Shown here piece by piece: positions 8,035 to 15,792 of a DNA stretch of 21,856 bases (position 1 is its first letter; each line of letters opens with the position of its first letter). The notes beneath the pieces are model-generated. The model saw only the letters and a program-made list of their open reading frames with translations, made no database searches and was not told where the DNA came from. Origin of the DNA: JBLNBU01 sp050260215 (lineage in GTDB: Bacteria; Pseudomonadota; Alphaproteobacteria; Rhodospirillales; Magnetospirillaceae); NCBI GenBank assembly GCA_050260215.1, contig JBLNBU010000260.1, positions 1 to 21,856 of the forward strand, read 5' to 3'. Position numbers and translations under genes: made by a program.

Positions 8035-9972
8035 TTGGGCCTTTTGGCGGACGCGATCGCATGGCTGTGCCGCCGCCTGGGTGGGCAGGGCATCCGGCAC
8101 GCCCACCTGCTGGACAGTTCGCCGGCGGTGATCTATGCCTGCCGGCCGTTCGCGGCCGGGCCGGGGGCCAAGGTCACCTATATCGGCGAGGCGGTGTCCG
8201 AACTGATCGGCTGGCCGGCCTCGGCGTTCCTGAACGATCCCATGTTCTGGTGCGGGAACATCCATCCCGACGACCGCGATGCCACCCTGGCGCTGTCGGC
8301 CGACCTGCCGCGGCTGGGCCGCACGGTGATGGAGTACCGCTTCCGCCACGCCGACGGCAGCTGGCGGTGGATGCGCGACGAGCTGCGCATGGTCGTCGAC
8401 GCCGACGGGCGGTCCGAGATCGTCGGCTCGTGGTTCGACATCACCTCGCGCAAGCGCGTCGAGGAGGCCTTGCGGCAGGAACTGCATTTCGAGCAGTCGC
8501 TGCTGGATGCGCTGCCCTATCCGGTGTTCCAGCAGGATGTCCACGGCCGTCATTTCGGCTGCAATTCGGCCTTCGCCCAGGCTTTCGGCATCAAGCGCGA
8601 GCAGGTTGCCGGGCGCACCGTGTTCGACCTCCTGCCCCACGAGCAGGCCCGCGAGATCGCCCGCTTCAGCGAGGAGACGCTGGGCACCGGCACCGGCGGC
8701 GCCGTCGAGACCACCCTGACCTATGGCGACGGCCGCCAGCACCGGGTGGTGGCGGTGCTGGCCCCGTTCGAATACACCAAGGGGGTGGTTGCCGGGCTGA
8801 TCGGCACCATCATCGACATCACCGGTCAGAAGCGCACCGAGGAACAGCTGGTCCAGGCGGCCAAGCTGGCGACCTTGGGCCAGATCGCGTCCGAGGTCGC
8901 CCACGAACTCAACCAGCCGCTGTCGATCATCCGCATGTCGGCCGAGGCCTGCCTGCAGCACAGCCTGGCCGGGACGCTGGAGGCCGAGCGGCTGCAGCGC
9001 AAGCTGGGGACCATCGTCCAGCAGGTGTCGCGCATGGCCGAGCGGGTCAACCACCTGCGGGTGTTCAGCCGCCCGTCCACCGGCGAAAAGCGGGCCTTCG
9101 CCATCGTCCCGGTGGTCGAGGCCTCGGTCGACCTGTTGCGCATGCAGTTCGAGATCGACGACATCCGGGTCGATCGCCGCATGACCATGGCCTGCCCCGA
9201 AGTGCTGGGCCACCCGTCCCAGGTCGAGCAGGTGGTGCTGAACCTGCTGTCCAATGCACGCGATGCCGTGCGCGCCCACTGCCCGGCGGGCAAGCGCCGC
9301 GTGCGGGTGTCGGTGGCCGAGACCGGCGACGGCGGCAACGTCGACATCGTCGTCGAGGACAATGGCGGCGGCATTGCCGACGCCATCCTCGACCAGGTGT
9401 TCGAGCCCTTCTTCACCACCAAGTCCGAGGGCGCCGGAACCGGCCTGGGGCTGTCGATCAGCGCCAACATCGTCTCGGCCATGGGCGGCTCGATCCGGGC
9501 GGCCAACACCGCCGACGGCGCCCGCCTGATCGTCACCCTGCCGGTCCACCGCCACGGCGCCCAGGGGTTGGACCCGGATGCGCCGGTGCCCGCCGACCAG
9601 CCCGACGAGCGACCGCACTGGCGGGTGCTGGTGGTCGACGACGAGCCCCTGGCCGTCGAGTGCGTCATGGAATACCTGGCCGAGCGCGGCTATAACGTGG
9701 TCGGCGCCACCGGCGGGCGCGAGGCGCTGGCCAAGGCCAGGGCGGCCGCCATCGACGTGGTGGTCACCGACATGCGCATGCCGGGCATGGAAGGCCGCCA
9801 GCTGGTCGAGCAGATCCGCCGCGGCCAGCCCGGCGTGGCGGCGGTGATGATGACCGGCCACGTGTCGGCCTCGGCCGAACCCGGCCCCGACCCGGTGGTG
9901 CAAAAGCCGGTGGTTCTCGACGAACTCGAACGCTGCATAGCCGGCCTGCTGGAGTCGAGGACCAAGCCATGA
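8035..9972 (+). CDS. Soluble PAS-PAS hybrid histidine kinase with C-terminal receiver
   Basis: 645 residues, no membrane helix. PAS1 (about 25-140, with PAC end MEYRFRHADGSWRWMRDELR and VGSWFDITSRKRVEEAL), PAS2 (about 150-265, ending GTIIDITGQKRTEEQL), HisKA of the NtrB/FixL type with H290 in IASEVAHELNQPLSIIRMSA, ATP domain with NLLSNARDAV, VEDNGGGI, FEPFFTTKSEGAGTGLGLSI, then a receiver (about 528-640, D579 in VVVTDMRMPGMEG, K in VVQKPV). PAS domains suggest sensing of oxygen, redox or small ligands in the cytosol; no heme ligand can be assigned. Start: TTG 8035 with GGAG at 8023-8026, eight bases upstream; the ATG at 8031 is in another frame. The TGA overlaps the ATG of the next kinase as ATGA. 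Confidence 0.9.
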   Translation: MGLLADAIAWLCRRLGGQGIRHAHLLDSSPAVIYACRPFAAGPGAKVTYIGEAVSELIGWPASAFLNDPMFWCGNIHPDDRDATLALSADLPRLGRTVMEYRFRHADGSWRWMRDELRMVVDADGRSEIVGSWFDITSRKRVEEALRQELHFEQSLLDALPYPVFQQDVHGRHFGCNSAFAQAFGIKREQVAGRTVFDLLPHEQAREIARFSEETLGTGTGGAVETTLTYGDGRQHRVVAVLAPFEYTKGVVAGLIGTIIDITGQKRTEEQLVQAAKLATLGQIASEVAHELNQPLSIIRMSAEACLQHSLAGTLEAERLQRKLGTIVQQVSRMAERVNHLRVFSRPSTGEKRAFAIVPVVEASVDLLRMQFEIDDIRVDRRMTMACPEVLGHPSQVEQVVLNLLSNARDAVRAHCPAGKRRVRVSVAETGDGGNVDIVVEDNGGGIADAILDQVFEPFFTTKSEGAGTGLGLSISANIVSAMGGSIRAANTADGARLIVTLPVHRHGAQGLDPDAPVPADQPDERPHWRVLVVDDEPLAVECVMEYLAERGYNVVGATGGREALAKARAAAIDVVVTDMRMPGMEGRQLVEQIRRGQPGVAAVMMTGHVSASAEPGPDPVVQKPVVLDELERCIAGLLESRTKP

Positions 9973-10679
9973 CCGACGATTCCACCCGCGACGGCGCCAT
10001 CGGTTGCCTGGACCTGGCCGGCAGCCTGGCCGCCGCCCTGGCCCACGATCTCGGCCAGCCCCTCAACCTGATGCGGCTGGCGGCCGAGTTGGCCTCGGGT
10101 CCGTCGCCCGACCCGGCCCGGATAGCGCGCGCGCTCGCCACCGTCATGGACCAGACCGGCCGGGCCCGCGCCATGCTCGACGAGCTTTTGGCGGTGACGG
10201 TGCTGCGCCACGCCCGGCCCAAGGTGGCGTTGGCCCCCTTGCCGGTGGTGCGCACGGTCTTGCGCGCGTCCCTGCCCAGGCTCGGCACGGCGGGGGTGCG
10301 GCTGCGCTGGCAGGCCGACCCGCGCTGCCCGGCGGTGCTGGGCCAGGCCGAGTGGCTGGCCCGCATCGTCGCCAGCCTGGTCGACAATGCCCGAGACGCC
10401 ATGTCCGGCGCCGAGACCGAGGGCGGGGTGCTACACGTGTGGTGCCGGCGGGATGGCCCGGGGGTTCGGCTGTCGGTGGTCGACAGCGGACCGGGGCTTC
10501 CCCCCGGGGTGGCCGAGGCCCTGGCCGCACCGCGGCCGGGCCGGCTTGGCCTGGGGCTGACGCTGGCCGCCGGGCTGGCGGCCGAGATGGGCGGCCGGAT
10601 CGAGGCGGTGCCCGTCGGCAGCGGCGCACGGATGGATTTGGTGCTGCCCGCCGCCGCACCGGCAAGTTCAATAATGTAG
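9969..10679 (+). CDS. Stand-alone histidine kinase core with shortened ATP lid
   Basis: 236 residues holding only the kinase core. H box AAALAHDLGQPLNLMRLAAE (H26), N box SLVDNARDAM (N140), G1 VDSGPGLPP (D172), G2 GRLGLGLTLAAGLAAEMGG (about 191-209). Between G1 and G2 only some 15 residues remain and the FEPFFTTK segment seen in the upstream kinase is absent, so the ATP lid is very short. It has no sensor domain and no membrane segment. The HELNQP-type H box (here HDLGQP) places it in the same kinase class as the neighbour, so duplication followed by reduction is possible. ATGA overlap with the hybrid kinase implies a shared operon and perhaps a complex. It may act as phosphatase or scaffold instead of a full kinase; this is inference. 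Confidence 0.82.
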   Translation: MTDDSTRDGAIGCLDLAGSLAAALAHDLGQPLNLMRLAAELASGPSPDPARIARALATVMDQTGRARAMLDELLAVTVLRHARPKVALAPLPVVRTVLRASLPRLGTAGVRLRWQADPRCPAVLGQAEWLARIVASLVDNARDAMSGAETEGGVLHVWCRRDGPGVRLSVVDSGPGLPPGVAEALAAPRPGRLGLGLTLAAGLAAEMGGRIEAVPVGSGARMDLVLPAAAPASSIM

Positions 10680-10717
10680 ATACAATTCACCTTATCAATC
10701 GGCGAGGCATAGGCCGC

Positions 10718-10745
10718 TTGAAAAATAAACGCGCCGCTCTATTGT
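10718..10745 (+). promoter_or_regulatory. Candidate promoter of the NarL/FixJ-type regulator
   Basis: In an AT-rich gap, TTGAAA (10718-10723, five of six consensus bases) and TATTGT (10740-10745, four of six) are 16 bases apart. Transcription would begin near 10752, leaving a leader of about 18 bases containing GGAG at 10756-10759. The stop of the kinase at 10679 lies only about 40 bases upstream, so the regulator may be read both with and without the kinases. Confidence 0.45.
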
Positions 10746-10769
10746 GGTGCAAACCGGAGTTCGAGAAGT

Positions 10770-11408
10770 ATGCGCATCATTCTCGCCGACGACCATGTGA
10801 TGATCCGGGAAGGATTGCGGCCATTCATCGAACGTCTGGGCGTCGACGTGGCCGTGCACGAAGCCGGGACCATGGCCGAGGTTGCCCAGCTACTGCGCAC
10901 CGGTCCCTTCGATCTTGCCGTGCTCGACCTGCGCATGCCGGGCATGAACGGCTATCAGGGCCTGCTGACGGTGAAGCAGAACCATCCCGCCATGCGGGTG
11001 GTGATCCTGTCGGCCCTGGCCGACCGCGAGCACGTGCTGGAAGCCATCCGCCTGGGCGCCGACGGCTTCATTCCCAAGCACCTGTCGGGCGCGGCCATGA
11101 TATCGGCACTGCAGCTGGTTCTTTCGGGCGAGCGGTTCATCCCCTCGACCCTGGTCGATTCCGCCGGCGAGCGCCATTCGGTGGTGGTCGGGGAAAGCGG
11201 CGGCGGCGAAGTCATCGGCCGCCTGACCCCGCGCGAACGCGATATCCTGCGCCTGCTGCGCGAAGGCCTGCCCAACAAGGTCATCGCCACCCGCCTGGAC
11301 GTTTCCGAGGTGACGGTGAAAAGCCACCTCGGCAACGTCTTCCGCAAGCTGGGCGTCCAGAACCGCCTGCAGGCCATGCGCCTGGTCGTGGAAAGCGAGC
11401 CGTTCTAG
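10770..11408 (+). CDS. NarL/FixJ-family response regulator
   Basis: 212 residues. Receiver (1-120): acidic pocket ADD (6-8), phosphoacceptor D53 in LAVLDLRMPGMNG, VVILSALAD and K in GFIPKHL. LuxR-type helix-turn-helix (about 150-205): LTPRERDILRLLREGLPNKV then IATRLDVSEVTVKSHLGNVF, including the usual E-R-D and VTVKSH residues that contact DNA. The start ATG has GGAG ten bases ahead. It is 90 bases downstream of two coupled kinases on the same strand, so it is the most likely output of that unit. No target sites could be identified in the window. Confidence 0.9.
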   Translation: MRIILADDHVMIREGLRPFIERLGVDVAVHEAGTMAEVAQLLRTGPFDLAVLDLRMPGMNGYQGLLTVKQNHPAMRVVILSALADREHVLEAIRLGADGFIPKHLSGAAMISALQLVLSGERFIPSTLVDSAGERHSVVVGESGGGEVIGRLTPRERDILRLLREGLPNKVIATRLDVSEVTVKSHLGNVFRKLGVQNRLQAMRLVVESEPF

Positions 11409-11429
11409 GAGAAGTTCTTCCCGATCCAA

Positions 11430-11496
11430 ATTCGTCACCCCCGGGCTTGACCCAGGGGGCCGTGGATGGCCGGGCCCTAGCCCGGCCATGACGAAT
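11430..11496. repeat. Y-shaped palindromic element between convergent genes (possible bidirectional terminator)
   Basis: Outer arms ATTCGTCA (11430-11437) and TGACGAAT (11489-11496) are perfect complements. They enclose two hairpins: CCCCCGGG/CCC(A)GGGGG (11438-11459) and ATGGCCGGGC-CCTA-GCCCGGCCAT (11466-11489), the latter a perfect 10-bp stem whose last base is shared with the outer arm. The fold is a three-way junction. It lies 22 bases after the regulator stop and nine bases from the helicase stop, so it can end transcription from both sides. Dispersed palindromes of this kind are common in alphaproteobacterial gene gaps. Confidence 0.75.
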
Positions 11497-11505
11497 GGAA
11501 GTTGG

Positions 11506-12840
11506 CTACCCGCGCGCCACCGTGCGCGGGGTGCTGCCGCCGCCGGGAAGGCCGGCGAAGGCGCCGCGTTCCTGGCTTTGGGGCCGGCCCGCCGGCTTGG
11601 CTCCGGCGTGGTGGCCGGGACGGCCGCCGGTATGGGGCTTGCCCGCATGGCGCTTGGGCTGCTGACCGGGGCGCGGGGCGCCACCGGCGCGGCCAGCCAG
11701 GTGGGCGGCGTGGAAGCGATGGCCGTCGTCGACCGGCACCGGCTGGCGGATGGTCTTCTCGATGGCCTTCAGGTAAGCCAGCTCGTCGCCGTCGCACAAG
11801 GACACCGCGATGCCGGTGGCGCCGGCGCGCGCGGTCCGCCCGATGCGGTGGACATAGCTTTCCGGCTCGTTGGGCAGCTCGAAGTTGAAGACGTGGGTGA
11901 TGCCGTCGATATCGATGCCGCGGGCGGCGATGTCGGTGGCGACCAGCGCCTTGATGCTGCCGTCCTTCAAGGCCGAAAGCGCCTTCTGGCGGGCGTTCTG
12001 GCTCTTGTTGCCGTGGATGGCGTCGGCGGCGACGCCGGCCTTGGTCAACAGTTCGGCCACGCGGTTGGCGCCATGCTTGGTGCGGGTGAACACCAGGGCG
12101 CGGCCGACGGCGCGGTCGGCCAGCAGTTCGGCCAGCAAGATGCGCTTGTTCTCGCGCTCGACGAACAGCACCTTCTGCTCGACCTTCTCGGCGGTCGACG
12201 ACACGGGGGCGACCTCGACGCGGACGGGCTGGTGCAGCACGGAATTGGCCAGGCCGACGATGGTCTCGGGCATGGTGGCCGAGAACAGCACCGTCTGGCG
12301 CACCTTGGGCACCATGGCGACGATCTTACGGATGGGCTGGATGAAGCCCATGTCCAGCATGCGGTCGGCCTCGTCCAGCACCAGGGCCTCGACCGAGTCC
12401 AGGCGGACGGCGTTCTGGCCGATCAGGTCGAGCAGGCGGCCGGGAGTGGCGACCAGGACGTCGACGCCGCCGGCCATGGTCTTGATCTGCGGCACCATGC
12501 CGACGCCGCCGAAGATCACGCAATGCTTGAGGCGCAGGTTGCGCCCGTAGGTGCGGAACGACTCGTGGACCTGCACCGCCAGTTCGCGGGTGGGGGTCAG
12601 CACCAGCACGCGGCAGCTCTTTCCTTGCGCGCGCTTCTTGGACTGCTCAAGGCGGTGCAGCAGCGGCAGGGCGAAGGCGGCGGTCTTGCCGGTGCCGGTC
12701 TGGGCCAGGCCCAGCACGTCGCGGCCGTCCAGCAGGTGCGGAACGGACTGGGCCTGGATGGGGGTAGGAGTGGTGTAGCCTTCGGCGGTCAGCGCGTCGA
12801 GGAGCGGCTGGGCCAAGCCGAGGTCGGTGAATTGGGTCAT
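11506..12840 (-). CDS. rhlE: DEAD-box ATP-dependent RNA helicase, RhlE type
   Basis: 444 residues. Q motif F4...PTPIQ (Q29), Walker A AQTGTGKT (46-53), PTRELA (83-88), TPGR (132-135), DEAD (156-159), SAT (187-189), ARGIDIDG (about 306-313) and HRIGRTARAG (331-340) are all present and intact. The tail after about residue 390 is rich in Gly, Pro, His and basic residues (PRPGQQPKRHAGKPHTGGRP), an RNA-binding end common in RhlE/CsdA-like helicases. It unwinds short RNA duplexes, working in RNA decay, ribosome assembly or cold adaptation. The ATG at 12840 is preceded by an AAGAGAA sequence at a suitable distance; an in-frame ATG at 12882 would add 14 residues and is less likely. RhlE is preferred over other DEAD-box types from motif style and tail; exact orthology is inferred. 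Confidence 0.88.
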   Translation of the reverse strand: MTQFTDLGLAQPLLDALTAEGYTTPTPIQAQSVPHLLDGRDVLGLAQTGTGKTAAFALPLLHRLEQSKKRAQGKSCRVLVLTPTRELAVQVHESFRTYGRNLRLKHCVIFGGVGMVPQIKTMAGGVDVLVATPGRLLDLIGQNAVRLDSVEALVLDEADRMLDMGFIQPIRKIVAMVPKVRQTVLFSATMPETIVGLANSVLHQPVRVEVAPVSSTAEKVEQKVLFVERENKRILLAELLADRAVGRALVFTRTKHGANRVAELLTKAGVAADAIHGNKSQNARQKALSALKDGSIKALVATDIAARGIDIDGITHVFNFELPNEPESYVHRIGRTARAGATGIAVSLCDGDELAYLKAIEKTIRQPVPVDDGHRFHAAHLAGRAGGAPRPGQQPKRHAGKPHTGGRPGHHAGAKPAGRPQSQERGAFAGLPGGGSTPRTVARG

Positions 12841-13150
12841 GAATTCTCTTTTCAAACGAAGATCGCGTACGGGCGCCCGCATCGCAAAGCGGGTCCCGGG
12901 TGGGTGTCCCCGGCGGGCGCGCGGCCTTCGGGGCTATGGGCGAAAGGAAAGGGGGCTCGGGACGGGGCGGCCGATTGAGGGCCTGCCATGCGCGCGGTCG
13001 CGAGACGGCCGGACGCGGATCGTCCGGAGCGGCGCCACCCTGGGCGCATCGGTCGTGCAAGTCAAGCTCTTCCGTTGGCGCGCAATTCGGTACTAGAATG
13101 CCGATAAAGGCGGCGACCAACGACCGTCACCACGAGCGGGAGGTTAGTCC
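12841..13150. other. 310-base noncoding region between divergent genes
   Basis: No convincing gene: the frames here are low-complexity and Pro/Arg-rich. It must hold the promoters of the RhlE helicase (leftward) and the binding protein (rightward). Visible structure: a perfect 7-bp hairpin CCGGACG-CGGAT-CGTCCGG at 13009-13027 and GC-rich inverted stretches at about 12868-12925. The leader of the helicase could be long and structured, as in cold-regulated helicase genes, but nothing in the sequence proves this. Confidence 0.6.
13094..13099 (+). promoter_or_regulatory. Possible -10 element of the binding-protein gene
   Basis: TAGAAT matches five of six bases of the sigma70 -10 consensus and sits 51 bases before the ATG at 13151. 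The matching -35 place (TTCCGT at 13070-13075) is poor, so an activator or another sigma factor may be used. Confidence 0.3.
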
Positions 13151-14299
13151 ATGGCTTGGAAACGTGCGGCCGGCGCGGTGATGGCGCTGGCGATGGGGTT
13201 TTCTGCGGGTGCGGCCAAGGCCGCCGACGACATCAAGGTCGGCGCGTTCCTGTCGGTCACCGGCGTGATGTCGCTGATGGGCGACCCCGAGAAGAAGACG
13301 CTGGACATGCTGGTCGAGAAGGTCAACGCCGAGGGCGGCGTGCTGGGCCGCAAGGTGAAGCTCGTCGCCTATGACGACGGCTCCGAGCCCGAAAAGGCGG
13401 CCACCTTCGTCAAGCGCATGATCGACAACGACCAGGTCGACATCATCATCGGCGGTTCGGGCACGCCGCAGAGCATGGCGGTGCTCAACCTGGTCGAGCG
13501 GGCGGAAATGCCCTACGTCTCCATGGGCGGCGGTATCGGCATCGTCGATCCGGTCCGCAAGTGGGTGTTCAAGGTGCCGCCCACCGACCGCATGGCCGCC
13601 GAGAAGGTATTCGAGGACTGCAAGAAGCGCGGCCTGACCAAGGTCGCCCTGCTGTCCGAGAACGTGGGCTTCGGCAAGTCGGGCCACGACCAGTCGCTGC
13701 TGCTGGCGCCCCGATACGGCATCGAGATCGTCGCCGACGAGGTCTATGGTCCCAAGGACCCCGACGTCACCGCCCAGCTGACCAAGATCCGCGGCGCCGC
13801 CGGCGTGCAGGCGCTGTTCGTGTTCGGCACCGGCAACGGTCCGGCGGTGGTCACCCGCAACATTCGGCAGCTGGGCCTGTCCATGCCCATCTACCAGTCG
13901 CACGGCGTGGCCTCGAAGGACTTCCTGCGCCTGGTGGGCACCAACGCCGACGGCATGCGCCTGCCGGCCGGTGCGCTCGCGGTGGCCGACCAGGTCAAGG
14001 ACAGCGACCCGCAGAAGGGGTTGGTGATGGCCTTCAAGAAGGGCTACGAGGACCGCTACAAGAGCGACGTCAACACCCTGGCCGGCCACGGCTATGACGC
14101 CTTCATGCTGGCCATCGACGCCATCCGCCGCGCCGGCAGCACCGACAAGGCCAAGGTCCGCGACGCCTTGGAGCAGACCAAGGGTTATGTGGGCACCGCA
14201 GGCGTGGTCACCATGTCGGCCACCGACCACATGGGGCTGGGTCCGGATGCCTTCCACATGGTCGAGATCAAGGGCGGCGACTGGCTGCTGGTCGACTGA
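13151..14299 (+). CDS. ABC transporter periplasmic substrate-binding protein, LivK/branched-chain family
   Basis: 382 residues. The signal peptide is MAWKRAAGAVMALAMGFSAG plus AAKA, with likely cleavage before ADDIKVGAF. The mature part has the two-lobe family-5 pattern: IKVGAFLSVTGVMSLMGDPE at its start, LVAYDDGSEPEKAATFVKRM, VDIIIGGSGTPQSMAVLNLV, then KVALLSENVGFGKSGHD. Such proteins bind branched-chain amino acids, amides or aromatic acids for a LivHMGF-type importer. No permease or ATPase gene is in the window. The start has GGAGGT (13139-13144) six bases ahead. It ends TGATG, overlapping the start of the CoA-ligase gene by one base, so the bound ligand is plausibly the acid that the ligase activates (inference). 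Confidence 0.88.
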   Translation: MAWKRAAGAVMALAMGFSAGAAKAADDIKVGAFLSVTGVMSLMGDPEKKTLDMLVEKVNAEGGVLGRKVKLVAYDDGSEPEKAATFVKRMIDNDQVDIIIGGSGTPQSMAVLNLVERAEMPYVSMGGGIGIVDPVRKWVFKVPPTDRMAAEKVFEDCKKRGLTKVALLSENVGFGKSGHDQSLLLAPRYGIEIVADEVYGPKDPDVTAQLTKIRGAAGVQALFVFGTGNGPAVVTRNIRQLGLSMPIYQSHGVASKDFLRLVGTNADGMRLPAGALAVADQVKDSDPQKGLVMAFKKGYEDRYKSDVNTLAGHGYDAFMLAIDAIRRAGSTDKAKVRDALEQTKGYVGTAGVVTMSATDHMGLGPDAFHMVEIKGGDWLLVD

Positions 14300-15777
14300 T
14301 GAACGGAGCCGACGCCCTGCTGGGGCCGTCGCTCGCCGCCGGCCGGGGCGACGTCCCGGCCGTGGTCTGCGACGGCCAGTCGATCACCTATGCCGGGCTC
14401 GACCGGCTGGCCAACCGCTGGGGCAATGCCCTGCTGGCGGCCGGCCTGTCGCGCGGGCAGCCGGTGCTGTTCCTGCTCGACGACGGCCCCGAACTGGTCG
14501 CCGGCTATCTGGGGGCGATGCGGGCGGGGCTGGTGCCATGCGCGCTGAACACCCGGCTGGCGGCCAAGGACCTGGCCCATGCGGTGGCCGACAGCGGCGC
14601 GCCGCTGCTGGTGGCCGAGCCCGCCCTGGCCTCGCTGGTGGCCGACAGCGGGGCGGCGGTGCGGGTGGTGACCGACTGCGACGGCTTCATCACCGGCGCG
14701 TCCGATCTGCTGGCCTCGGCCGAGGTCGGGCCCGAGGACCCGGCCTTGTGGATGTACACCTCGGGTACCACCGGCCAGCCCAAGGCGGCGGTGCACGTCC
14801 ACGGCTCGATCCCGCTGGGCGAGCGGCACGTGGTCGAGAACCTGGGCGTGCGCCCCGGCGACCGCGTCTTTTCCACCTCCAAGCTGTTCTTCGCCTATCC
14901 GCTGGGCCACTGCCTGCTGGGGGGCCTGCGGGCCGGGGCCACCCTGGTGCTGCACCGCGGCTGGCCCGACGCCAAGGCCGCCGCCCAGGTGATCCAGGCC
15001 ACCCGGCCCCAGGTGGTGCTGTCGGTGCCCTCGCTGTACCGGCTGATGCTGGCCGAGGGGCTGTCGGACGCCTTTGCCCAGGTGCGCACCTACGTCTCGG
15101 CCGGCGAACGCCTGCCCGAGGAGCTGTGGCGGCGCTGGCACGAGGCCACGGGCCGCCCCATCCTGGAAGGCATCGGCGCTACCGAGGCCTTGTTCCTGTT
15201 CATCGCCAACACCCCCGCCGCCTACAAGCCGGGGGCGTGCGGCCGGCCGCTGCCCTGGGCCGAGGCCCAGCTTCGTGCCCCCGACGGCAGCGTGATCACC
15301 GCCCCCGACACCCCCGGCGACCTGTGGGTGCGCATGGATTCGCTGTTCCGCGGCTATCGCAACCGGCCCGAGGTCACCGCCCGCGTGCTGGTCGACGGCT
15401 GGTGGAAGACCGGCGACGTCTTCACCGTCGACGTGGACGGCTGGTGGAGCCCGCAGGGGCGCTCGGACGACATGATCAAGGTGTCGGGCCAGTGGGTCAG
15501 CCCCGCCGAGGTCGAGGAGGCCGCCCTGGCCGTCCCCGGCGTCTCTGATGCAGCCGCCGTCGGCCAGGCCAACGCCGACGGCCTGATCCGCCTGGTGTTG
15601 TTCGCCGTCGCCGCCCCGGGCGAAAGCGAGCCGGCGCTGGAAGCCCGGGTGGTGGAATCCTTGCGGTCGAAGCTGGCCATCTACAAGTGCCCGCGCACCG
15701 TGAGGTTCCTCGACGCCATCCCCAGGACCGCAACCGGCAAGGTGCAAAGGTTCAAGCTGCGGGAAGGCGCGGGCTGA
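14299..15777 (+). CDS. Benzoate-CoA ligase family acyl-CoA synthetase
   Basis: 492 residues of the ANL superfamily, which activates a carboxylic acid with ATP and then transfers it to CoA. Motifs: P-loop YTSGTTGQPKAAVH (153-166), the run STSKLFFAYPLGH (192-204) characteristic of benzoate-CoA ligases, GIGATEAL (291-298), WWKTGD (368-373), the hinge GRSDDMIKVSGQWVSPAEVE (387-406) and the catalytic lysine K481 in PRTATGKVQRFKL. It is somewhat shorter than the usual 510-530 residues, mainly at the N terminus. Substrate is probably an aromatic or related carboxylate; the residues around AYPLGH differ from the AYGLGN-type run of typical benzoate ligases, so benzoate itself is not certain. The start overlaps the binding-protein stop (TGATG), implying coupled translation. 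hrpB follows 15 bases after the stop. Confidence 0.85.
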   Translation: MNGADALLGPSLAAGRGDVPAVVCDGQSITYAGLDRLANRWGNALLAAGLSRGQPVLFLLDDGPELVAGYLGAMRAGLVPCALNTRLAAKDLAHAVADSGAPLLVAEPALASLVADSGAAVRVVTDCDGFITGASDLLASAEVGPEDPALWMYTSGTTGQPKAAVHVHGSIPLGERHVVENLGVRPGDRVFSTSKLFFAYPLGHCLLGGLRAGATLVLHRGWPDAKAAAQVIQATRPQVVLSVPSLYRLMLAEGLSDAFAQVRTYVSAGERLPEELWRRWHEATGRPILEGIGATEALFLFIANTPAAYKPGACGRPLPWAEAQLRAPDGSVITAPDTPGDLWVRMDSLFRGYRNRPEVTARVLVDGWWKTGDVFTVDVDGWWSPQGRSDDMIKVSGQWVSPAEVEEAALAVPGVSDAAAVGQANADGLIRLVLFAVAAPGESEPALEARVVESLRSKLAIYKCPRTVRFLDAIPRTATGKVQRFKLREGAG

Positions 15778-15792
15778 TGTAAACCGGGCGTC

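Noticed and set aside
7522..9903. A 793-residue open frame on the minus strand
   Set aside because: Its first 680 or so residues are antisense to the PAS hybrid kinase and read as His/Gly/Gln-rich low-complexity sequence; only the last 113 residues (DUF2934) are a real protein.
10685..10700. FNR-like site (TTCACCTTATCAA) upstream of the NarL-type regulator
   Set aside because: Only one half-site (ATCAA) is good and the spacing is one base short for a CRP/FNR box.
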